A DNA stretch of 20,381 nucleotides from JAQAZP01 sp965531145 (GTDB taxonomy: Bacteria > Acidobacteriota > JAQAZP01): assembly GCA_965531145.1 (NCBI GenBank), contig CBESOE010000079.1, positions 1 to 20,381 of the forward strand. Reading direction: 5' to 3'. Below are positions 1 through 7,330 of the stretch, piece after piece. The notes beneath the pieces were generated by a model. That model had not been told where the DNA came from, searched no databases, and was given only the letters and a program-made list of their open reading frames with translations. Position numbers and translations under genes: made by a program. The first letter of the stretch is position 1. Every line of letters begins with the position of its first letter.

Positions 1-537
1 TTGTCCTTCACCATGGCCCAGGCCGATGATGACCCGGGAACGTATGAGGAGGCCAAGGGCATCTTTGTCAACGCCGGTCAGAGTGGAAACTATTTTGACA
101 TGTGCTATGGCTATGCTCTGTTCCCCACCGTCGGCAAGGGCGGCATAGGGGTCGGCGCTGCCCACGGCGAAGGCCGGGTATACCGCGGTGGTGAATGGGT
201 CGGTAACACCAAGTTGAACCAGCTCAGCATTGGTTTGCAATTAGGCGGCCAGGCGTACAGCCAGATCATTTTTTTCAAGGACAAGCGTGCTTTCGACGAA
301 TTCACCAGTGGTGAGTTCGAGTTTGGCGCCCAGGCCTCGGCGGTGGCCATCACCGCCGGCGCATCGGCCAAATCTTCAACGTCAAGCGGCAGCACTGCCG
401 GCGCCAGCGGCGGCAAGAATGACGCCACCACTGCCGGCGGCTACTACAAGGGTATGGCTACCTTCACCGTTGCCAAGGGCGGGATGATGTATGAAGCCTC
501 CATCGGCGGGCAGAAGTTCAAGTATTCGGCCAGGTAG
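1..537 (+). CDS. SYLF (Ysc84-type) domain exported protein, 5' partial
   Basis: The reading frame runs in from the left edge, so the start and most of the signal peptide are missing; the TTG at base 1 is an edge artefact. The visible N-terminus reads SFTMAQA followed by DDDPG, which looks like the end of a signal peptide with cleavage after AQA. The body (about residues 17-110) is a SYLF domain: a Gly-rich 'LFPTVGKGGIGVGAAHGEG' block, then 'GLQLGGQAYSQIIFF' and 'FKDKRAFDEF'. A Ser/Ala/Gly-rich loop (about 110-145) precedes the final strand pair around 'KGMATFTVAKGGMMYEASIGGQKF'-like sequence. In eukaryotes and some bacteria SYLF binds phospholipids; bacterial members are secreted or outer-membrane-associated proteins of unclear role. 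Family assignment is confident; function is not. It ends 56 bases before the glycosyltransferase. Confidence 0.82.
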   Translation: MSFTMAQADDDPGTYEEAKGIFVNAGQSGNYFDMCYGYALFPTVGKGGIGVGAAHGEGRVYRGGEWVGNTKLNQLSIGLQLGGQAYSQIIFFKDKRAFDEFTSGEFEFGAQASAVAITAGASAKSSTSSGSTAGASGGKNDATTAGGYYKGMATFTVAKGGMMYEASIGGQKFKYSAR

Positions 538-593
538 CTGGTGCCGACATCCTCCCGGTTGTTCATCTCTGTGGATTACAGCGAGGTGACCAG

Positions 594-1313
594 GTGCCCG
601 TGCGCGTATCCGTGGTGGTGCCATTCTTCAACGAACTGGAGAACGTGGAGCCGCTGGTGCAACAGGTGAGGGAGACCTTTGCCGGTTTGCCCGGCTATGA
701 GCACGAGCTGATTCTGGTGGATGACGGCAGCAGCGACGGCACCGCTGAGCGGATCATGGAACTGGCGGCCCGGCACCCCACCCTCCGTCCGCTGATTTTC
801 CACCGCAACTACGGGCAGTCGGCCGCCCTGGTGGCCGGTATGCGGCTGGCCGGCGGTGAACTGATCCTGACCCTCGACGGTGACCTGCAGAACGACCCCC
901 AGGATTTCCCGGCGGTGCTGGCCAAACTGGAAACCCATGACGCGGTGTTCGGCTACCGGGCCGGCCGGCAGGACAAGTGGCTGCGCCGCGCCTCCAGCCG
1001 GGTGGCCAACCGGGTGCGTAATTGGGTGCTGAGGGACGGGGTGCGCGACACCGGCTGCGGCCTCAAGGGTTTCCGCCGCAGCGTGGTGCCGCACCTGGTC
1101 TCCTTCAACGGCGCCCACCGTTTCTTCGCCGTGACCGTGCTCATGGCCGGGATGACCATTGCCGAGGTGCCGGCCCGCCACCACCCGCGGCGCCACGGTG
1201 TCTCGAGCTACGGAATCCACAACCGGCTCTGGCGCAGCCTCCATGACCTGGCCGGCGTGCGCTGGCTCCGAAAACGCTATGTCAATCCGCAGACCAGGAG
1301 GAATGACCGGTGA
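594..1313 (+). CDS. Family 2 glycosyltransferase, DPM1-like, soluble
   Basis: This is a 239-residue GT-A fold transferase. Motifs in order are the N-terminal 'VSVVVPFFNELENV' strand, 'LVDDGSSDGT' (D43, D44, nucleotide-sugar binding), 'RNYGQSAAL' at 71-79, the metal-binding DGD at 95-97 within 'LTLDGDLQNDP', 'RDTGCGLKGFRR' at 151-162, and a basic C-terminal 'HHPRRHGVSSYG'. These are typical of the dolichol-/undecaprenyl-phosphate sugar transferase subgroup (DPM1, ArnC, GtrB). Unlike ArnC and GtrB it lacks the two C-terminal membrane helices, so it is probably cytosolic or peripheral. The start is a GTG with a GAGGTG ribosome site at 582-587. The stop overlaps the start of the next gene (GTGA), implying translational coupling. 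The lipid and sugar substrates cannot be read from the sequence. Confidence 0.88.
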   Translation: MPVRVSVVVPFFNELENVEPLVQQVRETFAGLPGYEHELILVDDGSSDGTAERIMELAARHPTLRPLIFHRNYGQSAALVAGMRLAGGELILTLDGDLQNDPQDFPAVLAKLETHDAVFGYRAGRQDKWLRRASSRVANRVRNWVLRDGVRDTGCGLKGFRRSVVPHLVSFNGAHRFFAVTVLMAGMTIAEVPARHHPRRHGVSSYGIHNRLWRSLHDLAGVRWLRKRYVNPQTRRNDR

Positions 1314-2758
1314 ACGAGAAAAAGCACGATCCTCCGCTGCTCGATCCCGAGGAATTCCGGCGTCAGGCCCACCGGCTGGCCGACTGGATGGCTGACTACC
1401 TGAGAGACGTCAAGGATCTGCCGGTGGTGCCGAAGACCGTTCCCGGTTCGATCCGCAACGCCATGCCTGCCGAACCGCCGGAAGCGGGGGAGTCTTTCGA
1501 CGCGTTGTTCGATGACTTCCGCACCCTGGTGGTTCCGGGGATGACCCACTGGAACCACCCAGGCTGGTTTGGCTACTTCCCGGCCAACACCAGCCCGCCT
1601 TCGATTCTGGCCGAGATGCTCACCGCGGTCCTGGGTGCCCAGTGCATGTCGTGGCAGACCTCGCCGGCAGCCACCGAGTTGGAACAGGTGGTCATGGGCT
1701 GGCTCAGGCAGATGCTTGGACTGCCCGAGGGGTTCAGCGGCGTGATCCAGGACACCGCTTCCACCGCCACCCTGGTGGCCCTGCTCACCGCCCGGGAACG
1801 GGCCACCGGCTACACCTTCAATATCGACGGCGCCGCCGCCCCCGGTGCGCAACGGCTCACGGTGTATGCCTCCACCGAGGCCCACTCTTCGGTGGAGAAG
1901 GCGGTCAAGCTGGCCGGCCTCGGCCTGGCCCGCTACCGTCGCATCGCGGTCGACAAGAACTTCGCCCTCGATCCCGCGGCCCTGGAAACAATAATGGCCC
2001 GGGATGTGGACGAAGGGCTGATTCCCTGTGCCGTGGTGGGCGTCACCGGCACCACCTCTTCCACCGCCATCGATCCCCTGCGGCGGATCGGAGAGCTCTG
2101 CCAGCGGTTCGGAGCCTGGTTCCATGTGGACGCGGCCTACGCCGGCTCGGCGGCCATTCTGCCCGAGCGGCGGGCTATTCTCGATGGTATCGAGCTCGCG
2201 GATTCATTCGTCTTCAACCCCCACAAGTGGCTGTTCACCAACTTTGACTGTTCGGCCTACTTTGTCCGGGATCGCGAGGCGCTGCTGCGCACCTTTTCCA
2301 TGACTCCTGAATACCTGAAGACGGCCCACGACCAGGAGGTGGTCAACTTCCGCGACTGGGGGATCCAGATGGGCCGGCGGTTCCGGGCGCTGAAACTCTG
2401 GTTTGTCATCCGCAGCTTCGGGGTGGAGGGCCTGCGGGAGAAACTCCGTGGCCACATTGCTCTGGCCGAGAGCTTTGCCCGCCGGGTTGAAGAGCACCCG
2501 CACTTCGAACTGCTGGCCCCGGTGCCCTTCGGCCTGGTCTGCTTCCGCTGCCGGCCCCCGGATGTGGCCGGGGATGACCCCCATCTGGACCAGTTGAACC
2601 GGGAACTGCTGGAAAAGGTCAATGCCGACGGGCGGGTCCACCTGACCCACACCAGCCTTGGCGGGCGCTACACAATCCGCCTTTCGGTGGGGCAGTTGAA
2701 CACCACGGCAACAGAAGTGGATCTGGCCTGGAAGCTGTTCAGTGAGGCAGCGGGGTAG
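1310..2758 (+). CDS. Group II PLP-dependent aromatic-L-amino-acid decarboxylase
   Basis: The 482-residue protein matches the DOPA/tryptophan decarboxylase family over its full length. It shows the substrate-pocket block 'HPGWFGYFPANTSPPSIL' (83-100), H192 in 'EAHSSVEKA' (ring-stacking His), D274 in 'HVDAAYAGS' (pyridine-N ligand) and the PLP lysine K306 in 'NPHKW'. Y335 in 'TPEYLKTAH' sits in the mobile loop; Tyr here is the decarboxylase state, whereas Phe marks the aldehyde-synthase branch. 'GRRFRALKLWFV' follows. The expected reaction is decarboxylation of Trp, Tyr, Phe or DOPA to the arylamine plus CO2; the preferred substrate is unknown. The GTG start overlaps the glycosyltransferase stop by 4 bases, so the two are probably co-translated. 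It converges with the minus-strand ferritin-like gene after only 16 bases. Confidence 0.9.
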   Translation: MNEKKHDPPLLDPEEFRRQAHRLADWMADYLRDVKDLPVVPKTVPGSIRNAMPAEPPEAGESFDALFDDFRTLVVPGMTHWNHPGWFGYFPANTSPPSILAEMLTAVLGAQCMSWQTSPAATELEQVVMGWLRQMLGLPEGFSGVIQDTASTATLVALLTARERATGYTFNIDGAAAPGAQRLTVYASTEAHSSVEKAVKLAGLGLARYRRIAVDKNFALDPAALETIMARDVDEGLIPCAVVGVTGTTSSTAIDPLRRIGELCQRFGAWFHVDAAYAGSAAILPERRAILDGIELADSFVFNPHKWLFTNFDCSAYFVRDREALLRTFSMTPEYLKTAHDQEVVNFRDWGIQMGRRFRALKLWFVIRSFGVEGLREKLRGHIALAESFARRVEEHPHFELLAPVPFGLVCFRCRPPDVAGDDPHLDQLNRELLEKVNADGRVHLTHTSLGGRYTIRLSVGQLNTTATEVDLAWKLFSEAAG

Positions 2759-2774
2759 GGGCACCCGGTCCATG

Positions 2775-2999
2775 CTAGTCGACGCCGTGTTCCCGCCGAA
2801 GAGCGTTATACCGTTCCAGCAGTTTATGTTCGTGTCGAACCTCGTCTTTGTACAATTCTTCGAGGATCTCCCTGGTGGAATCGTCCTCGCAAAGATCCAT
2901 CGCTTCCTTGTACATGATTTGTGCCCGGCGCTCATCTTCCACCGCCTGTTTGAACAGCAGGAACAGTTTCGACACGTTGTCGGGGATGTGATTTTCCAT
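2775..2999 (-). CDS. Half-length (two-helix) ferritin-like / rubrerythrin-like protein
   Basis: This 74-residue protein begins MENHIPDNVSKLF. The frame stays open further upstream, but this ATG has a good ribosome site (AGGGAG about 9 bases before it), and everything upstream overlaps the neighbouring gene without resembling a protein. Two predicted helices carry diiron-type ligands: E21/E23 and Y30 in helix 1, and the ExxH pair E53/H56 ('DEVRHEHKLLERY') in helix 2. A whole rubrerythrin domain has four helices, so this is half a bundle and would need to dimerise to build a metal site. The E23-Y30-E53-H56 spacing matches what I recall for encapsulated ferritin (E32, Y39, E62, H65). No encapsulin gene or targeting tail is visible. 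It lies 82 bases behind the membrane-protein gene, probably in the same transcript. The fold is likely; the function is inferred. Confidence 0.78.
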   Translation of the reverse strand: MENHIPDNVSKLFLLFKQAVEDERRAQIMYKEAMDLCEDDSTREILEELYKDEVRHEHKLLERYNALRREHGVD

Positions 3000-3081
3000 C
3001 GGTCTGATCTCCCTGGTTTGACTCCATGCTCCGTTTGCCAGTGATTGTCCGGTCAATGGTACACCACTATCGCTGCAACGA

Positions 3082-3501
3082 TCAGGGACTGTTTTCGCCT
3101 GGTACTGTTCCCTGGCAATAGTGGCGCACCGAAGGCAGGAAAGAAACAAGCGTGGCAATGAATGGCAGCAGAAGGTGGCTGCCGGCGACAAAGGCAAACA
3201 GGACCCAGGTGATGGCCGCCGAGCGGATGAGCCAGAGGTATCGGTATTTGCCGGCGCACAGCAGAAGCAGTGCCGGCAGGACGGCAATGAACAGGGTTCC
3301 CGTGACTCGCCGGGCTTCGTAACTTCCGAAACTGGCATGCTCATAGCCGAGCGTCCCCACAAACCCGCCGAGGAATGCGCGAAGGACTCCCTCGCCTGGT
3401 TGAACGGCGGCTGCGGCAACACTGATCCCGAAGATGAACACCGATGTGCCGACGCTGAGCCAGGCGATGGTGAAGAGGATTTTTACGGCCAGGGGTTTCA
3501 T
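3082..3501 (-). CDS. Small multi-pass membrane protein, unknown function
   Basis: This 139-residue protein is not recognised as a named family. Hydrophobic stretches at about 8-32, 66-83, 88-107 and 108-123 suggest three or four membrane helices, separated by short polar loops ('QPGEGVLRAF', 'YEHASFGSYEARRV', 'AGKYRYLWLIR'). The C-terminus 'RHYCQGTVPGENSP' is polar. The ATG at 3501 has only a weak A-rich ribosome site (AAGAAA). The opposite strand has no sensible competing protein, and the codon pattern (hydrophobic second positions, no internal stops) supports this frame. It is the first gene of a minus-strand pair with the ferritin-like gene and is divergent from the NfeD gene, sharing the AT-rich region at 3502-3690. 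Confidence 0.6.
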   Translation of the reverse strand: MKPLAVKILFTIAWLSVGTSVFIFGISVAAAAVQPGEGVLRAFLGGFVGTLGYEHASFGSYEARRVTGTLFIAVLPALLLLCAGKYRYLWLIRSAAITWVLFAFVAGSHLLLPFIATLVSFLPSVRHYCQGTVPGENSP

Positions 3502-3597
3502 TGTGATTTCTTATCGTTGTAACTGACCAGGACAAGACCGGCAATTGGTGCCACATTCTCACCTGTTTATAAATTATCGTATATGATGAGTATACCC

Positions 3598-3618
3598 GTA
3601 TCCGGGGTTTCCGGATAC
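3598..3618. promoter_or_regulatory. Perfect inverted repeat upstream of the NfeD promoter (candidate operator)
   Basis: GTATCCGG and CCGGATAC form a perfect 8-base inverted repeat around a 5-base centre (GGTTT). It ends 16 bases upstream of the -35 box of the NfeD promoter, inside the 189-base divergent region. A smaller repeat, GTATA with TATAC around 7 bases, lies just to its left at 3579-3595. With no T-run and a position between divergent genes, a protein-binding site is more likely than a terminator. No regulator can be named. Confidence 0.4.
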
Positions 3619-3634
3619 CGTGAGGGGTTGGCGG

Positions 3635-3664
3635 TTGACTTTCCCCCGGGTGGGGACCTATAAT
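3635..3664 (+). promoter_or_regulatory. Sigma70-type promoter for nfeD-slipin and downstream genes
   Basis: TTGACT (3635-3640) and a perfect TATAAT (3659-3664) are separated by 18 bases. Transcription would begin near 3671, leaving a leader of about 20 bases before the ATG at 3691, with an AAAGG ribosome site at 3679-3683. This is the best promoter match in the window, and it heads the seven-gene run that ends at 11657. Confidence 0.75.
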
Positions 3665-3690
3665 CTTTAGTATATAACAAAGGTATTAGA

Positions 3691-4986
3691 ATGAGCAGAT
3701 TACATTTGTTCGGGGCACTGGTTGCCTCGGTGATGCTGGTCTTCGTATCGGTTGCCGGGCAGGCATCGGTACGCCACCTGATCGTGGACGACAACATCCA
3801 GCGGGTCACGGCGGAGTTCATCATCGAGGGCATCGAGAAGGCCAACCAGTCCGGGGATGCGCTGGTGGTGATCCAGCTCACCACACCGGGCGGATTGCTC
3901 GAGGAGACCGAAAACATCGTCCAGGCGATTATGGGCTCCGAAGTGCCGGTGGTGGTCTATGTGGGGCCCACCGGGGCCTCGGCCCTCTCCGCAGGTTTCT
4001 TCATCACCCTCTCCGCCGACTTCGCCATCATGGCCCCGGGCACCTCCATCGGCGCGGCCCACCCGGTTCTGCAGGGGCAGGAAGAGGTGGGTGAGGTGAT
4101 GCAGGACAAGATGACCAACTCCGCCGCGGCCAAAATCCGGGGCATTGCCGAGCAGCGGGGACGCAACGTGGAACTGGCTGAGAAGGGGGTCACCGAGAGC
4201 CTTTCCTTCACCGACCAGGAGGCGCTGGAGCAGGGCCTGATCGACTATGTCTGCCATGACATGGACGAAATCCTGGCCACCCTGCAGGACGCCGAGGTGC
4301 AGCGGGCCCCTGACCGGGTCAGGTCCATCGACCTCACCGGCCAGACGGTTGTACGGGAGGAGATGAGTTTCCGTCAGCGGCTGCTCAGCATCCTGGCCAA
4401 CCCCACCATCGCTTTTCTCCTGATGAGCCTGGGCGGCCTGGGCCTCTACATCGAATTCTCCAACCCCGGCGCCATCGTGCCCGGGGTGTTCGGGCTGATC
4501 TGCCTGGTGCTCGCCTTCTTCGGCCTGTCGATCCTGCCGGTGAATTATGTCGGCGTGGCACTGATCATACTGGGAATCGTGCTCTTGGTGGCGGAGGTTA
4601 AAGTGGTCAGTTACGGCATGTTGTCGCTCGGGGGAGCGGCCTCGCTCCTGGTGGGCTCGATGATGCTCATCGATGGCCCGATCCCGGCCATGCGCATTGG
4701 TCTGGGCCTGGCCCTGCCTGTGGTGCTGGCCATCGTCTTTATTGTCGCTTTCCTGCTGCGGCTGGTGATGACCAGCCACCGCCGGCAGGTGTCCACCGGC
4801 ATCGAAGGCCTGGTGGGGAAGCAGGGCGTGGTCCGCATGGCCCTCGACCCCCGGGGCAAGGTTGCCGTTCACGGCGAATTATGGGATGCGGTGAGCGAGG
4901 TGACTCTCGGCCTGGGAGACGAGGTTGAAGTCATCGGTGTCGAGGGCATGATGCTCCACGTCCGTCGCCGTCACGGTCTGCACTGA
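3691..4986 (+). CDS. NfeD long-form membrane-bound serine protease (ClpP class)
   Basis: The 431-residue protein has the three parts of long NfeD proteins. A signal peptide (1-25) leads into a periplasmic ClpP-like protease domain (about 28-210). The protease carries 'GPTGASALSAGFFI' (probable nucleophile S100) and 'MAPGTSIGAAHP'; K140 in 'MQDKMTNSAAAK' is the probable general base, matching the Ser-Lys dyad of the archaeal PH1510 protease. Four to five membrane helices fill about 235-360. A C-terminal NfeD OB-fold follows (about 368-428, 'GLVGKQGVVRMALDPRGKV'). Homologues cleave a C-terminal hydrophobic segment of the partner stomatin. Here the slipin gene follows after 62 bases, the classical arrangement. 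The role in membrane protein quality control or raft organisation is family knowledge; the dyad assignment is by motif alignment. Confidence 0.92.
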   Translation: MSRLHLFGALVASVMLVFVSVAGQASVRHLIVDDNIQRVTAEFIIEGIEKANQSGDALVVIQLTTPGGLLEETENIVQAIMGSEVPVVVYVGPTGASALSAGFFITLSADFAIMAPGTSIGAAHPVLQGQEEVGEVMQDKMTNSAAAKIRGIAEQRGRNVELAEKGVTESLSFTDQEALEQGLIDYVCHDMDEILATLQDAEVQRAPDRVRSIDLTGQTVVREEMSFRQRLLSILANPTIAFLLMSLGGLGLYIEFSNPGAIVPGVFGLICLVLAFFGLSILPVNYVGVALIILGIVLLVAEVKVVSYGMLSLGGAASLLVGSMMLIDGPIPAMRIGLGLALPVVLAIVFIVAFLLRLVMTSHRRQVSTGIEGLVGKQGVVRMALDPRGKVAVHGELWDAVSEVTLGLGDEVEVIGVEGMMLHVRRRHGLH

Positions 4987-5048
4987 ACCCCCGGTCCTGT
5001 CCGGGTTGAGAATCGGATCCTTCACTTACAGTCGGAGGTATAACCCCC

Positions 5049-5816
5049 ATGCAATTTACTCTTATCATCGTGGCAGTCGTTGTGCTCTGGCTCTTCTCCT
5101 GCATCAAGATCCTGCGGGAATACGAGCGGGGAGTGATCTTCCGTCTCGGCCGGATGCTGCACCAGGCCAAGGGGCCGGGGATCATTTTCGTCTTTACACC
5201 CTTTGATCGCATGGTGCGGGTGGGGCTGCGCACCGTGGTGCTCGATGTGCCGCCCCAGGACATCATCACCCGGGACAATGTTTCGGTGAAGGTTAACGCT
5301 GTCCTCTACTTCCGGGTCCTCGAACCGAACAAGGCAGTGGTTGAGGTGGAAAATTACATGTATGCCACCTCGCAGTTGGCCCAGACCACCCTGCGCAGCG
5401 TTCTGGGCCAGGCCGAGCTGGATGAACTGCTCAGCGACCGGGAGAAGCTCAACGTCAAACTGCAGGACATTCTCGACGAGCACACCGACCCCTGGGGGAT
5501 CAAGGTGTCCAACGTGGAACTCAAGCACGTGGATCTGCCGGTGGAGATGCAGCGGGCGATGGCCAAGCAGGCCGAGGCCGAGCGTGAAAAGCGGGCCAAG
5601 ATCATCCACGCCGATGGAGAATTCCAGGCTTCGGGAAAACTGGCCGATGCAGCCGAGGTGGTTGGACGGCACCCCATAGCCCTCCAGCTTCGCTATCTCC
5701 AGACACTGAGTGAAATATCCGTGGAAAAAAACTCCACAATCATCTTCCCTTTGCCGATTGATATATTGGACTACTTCCTCAAGGAGGCGCAGTCTGCCCG
5801 AAGTGATGAGAAGTGA
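5049..5816 (+). CDS. Slipin (stomatin/prohibitin SPFH-domain protein), NfeD partner
   Basis: This is a 255-residue SPFH/band 7 protein. One N-terminal hydrophobic segment (about 3-22) anchors it. The band 7 domain then runs from 'REYERGVIFRLGR' (23-35) through 'PFDRMVRVGLRTVVLDVPPQ' to 'AMAKQAEAEREKRAKIIHADGE' (about 170-191), where a charged coiled-coil region begins. The tail has 'LQTLSEISVEKNSTIIFPLPIDIL', the conserved slipin end and the known target region for the NfeD-type protease in archaea. The start has a good GGAGG site at 5036-5040. Family members oligomerise at the membrane and organise or protect membrane proteins. Position directly behind long-form NfeD makes the pairing secure. 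Confidence 0.93.
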   Translation: MQFTLIIVAVVVLWLFSCIKILREYERGVIFRLGRMLHQAKGPGIIFVFTPFDRMVRVGLRTVVLDVPPQDIITRDNVSVKVNAVLYFRVLEPNKAVVEVENYMYATSQLAQTTLRSVLGQAELDELLSDREKLNVKLQDILDEHTDPWGIKVSNVELKHVDLPVEMQRAMAKQAEAEREKRAKIIHADGEFQASGKLADAAEVVGRHPIALQLRYLQTLSEISVEKNSTIIFPLPIDILDYFLKEAQSARSDEK

Positions 5817-5849
5817 TTTTCCGGTCCTTCCGGTGGAGAGCAGGAGCAC

Positions 5850-7295
5850 GTGAACGACCAGATTGACATCCCGCAGCTGATGCGAGAGCGGATCCTCATC
5901 GTCGAAGCCCACGAGGAGACCGCCAGGGTTTTGCATGAAGCATTGAAGGGACAGGGGTTTCACGTGCAGGTGGCCAGCGGAGCGATCCAGGCTCGACGTA
6001 TTCTCGATTCGGAGCCGGTGGACCTGGTCATCACCGATGTCAGCCACCCCGACTGCGGAGGCGGTGATTTCCTCCGTTCCATCGGGGACTCACCGTTGGT
6101 CTCGATTCTCGCCACCGGTGAGGCCAGCGTGCGCGAGGCGGTGGAGGCGATGCGTGACGGGGCTTTCCACTACCTGCCCCGGCCGGTGGACGGTGAGGAG
6201 TTCCGCCACGTGCTGGACAAGTGCCTGGCCCACCGGCGGCTCTCCCACGAAAACCTCGCCCTGCGGCGTGAGGCCACCCTGTTCAAAATCATCAAGAGCG
6301 TCTCGGTGACCCTCGACCTGCAGCGGCTGGTCCAGCTGGTGATGGATTCGTCGATGGAATTGTGCGGCGGCACCAGTGGTTCGCTGCTGCTGCTGGAGAA
6401 GGACTCGAAATCTCTGACCTACCATGCTCTCCGCGGCGTGGAGAAGACCGTGGAAACCGATGGCCGATTCGGCTTCAGCGAGAACTACCTGCTCAGCCTG
6501 ATCCGCAGCGGGAAATCGGTGCTGGATACCGGTACCGGAGCGCCCCTCGCCGAAATTGGCGGCCGCTGTGTTCGATCGGTGTTGATCTGCCCGGTGGTTT
6601 CCGAGTCCCGGCCCCTGGGGCTGGTCATGGCCATCCGTGATGAGCGGGCCGGGAAGGGCTTCTCCGATGTGGATGTGCGGATGTTGAGCACTTTCAGCAG
6701 CGAGATTGCCGAGTCACTGCACAATGCCAAGGTCCTGAAGAAAACCCGTGAACTGACGGTGAAGGACGACCTGACCGACGCCTACAACCGGCGCTTTTTC
6801 GAAACCTACCTCGAGGAAGAACTGAAACGGGCCCGGCGGTTCGGCAGTCCGTTGTCGCTTATCTTCATGGATGTGGACAATCTCAAGGATGTCAACAACC
6901 GTTTTGGCCACCTGATGGGGTCCCACGTGCTCAAGGTGATCACCCACCGGGTGATCATGACCATCCGCGGAATCGACAAGGTGATCCGCTACGGCGGGGA
7001 CGAGTTCTGCATCCTGCTCCCCGAGACCGACACCCGGGGCGCCCAGGTGGTGGCCGAGCGGATTCGCGAGACCATCGCCCGCGATCCAATCGTTTTTGAC
7101 CAGCAACACGAGGTCACGCTCACCAGCAGTTTCGGTATTGCCTCCTTTCCCCAGCACGCCGGCAACGCGGAGCAACTGCTTCGCCGGGCCGACCGGGCCT
7201 TGTTCGGGATTAAGAACAAGGATAAAAACGGGGTGGGGGTTGCATCGGCGGAGAGCGAGATATCCCCCTTCAACAAAAAGAGTCGCCGCAACTGA
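5850..7295 (+). CDS. Response regulator-GAF-GGDEF diguanylate cyclase
   Basis: The 481-residue cytosolic signalling protein has three domains. The receiver (about 14-125) has phospho-acceptor D63 in 'LVITDVSHPD' and T89. Its acidic pocket is E19-A20 rather than two acidic residues, and R111 replaces the conserved Lys ('YLPRPVD'). A GAF domain follows (about 150-290, 'LQRLVQLVMDSSMELCGG' onward). The GGDEF domain (about 300-462) is intact: 'DDLTDAYNRR', metal-binding D341 in 'MDVDNLKDVNNRFGH', and the active-site GGDEF at 382-386. An inhibitory I-site RGID (373-376) lies exactly five residues before it. It should convert two GTP to c-di-GMP with product inhibition; the input to GAF is unknown. 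The GTG start has AGGAG at 5842-5846. It follows the slipin gene by 33 bases. Confidence 0.93.
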   Translation: MNDQIDIPQLMRERILIVEAHEETARVLHEALKGQGFHVQVASGAIQARRILDSEPVDLVITDVSHPDCGGGDFLRSIGDSPLVSILATGEASVREAVEAMRDGAFHYLPRPVDGEEFRHVLDKCLAHRRLSHENLALRREATLFKIIKSVSVTLDLQRLVQLVMDSSMELCGGTSGSLLLLEKDSKSLTYHALRGVEKTVETDGRFGFSENYLLSLIRSGKSVLDTGTGAPLAEIGGRCVRSVLICPVVSESRPLGLVMAIRDERAGKGFSDVDVRMLSTFSSEIAESLHNAKVLKKTRELTVKDDLTDAYNRRFFETYLEEELKRARRFGSPLSLIFMDVDNLKDVNNRFGHLMGSHVLKVITHRVIMTIRGIDKVIRYGGDEFCILLPETDTRGAQVVAERIRETIARDPIVFDQQHEVTLTSSFGIASFPQHAGNAEQLLRRADRALFGIKNKDKNGVGVASAESEISPFNKKSRRN

Positions 7296-7330
7296 GTCCT
7301 TTCACCTGTGCAGTTCGCCAGACCTTTGTC

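Noticed and set aside
3700..4872. Long 390-codon open frame on the minus strand across the NfeD gene
   Set aside because: Antisense to a clear protein; its His/Gln/Asp-rich composition is the usual shadow of a GC-rich gene.
4990..5005. Small hairpin CCCGG-N6-CCGGG between nfeD and slipin
   Set aside because: Only five pairs and no T-run; expected by chance in GC-rich DNA and not a convincing terminator.
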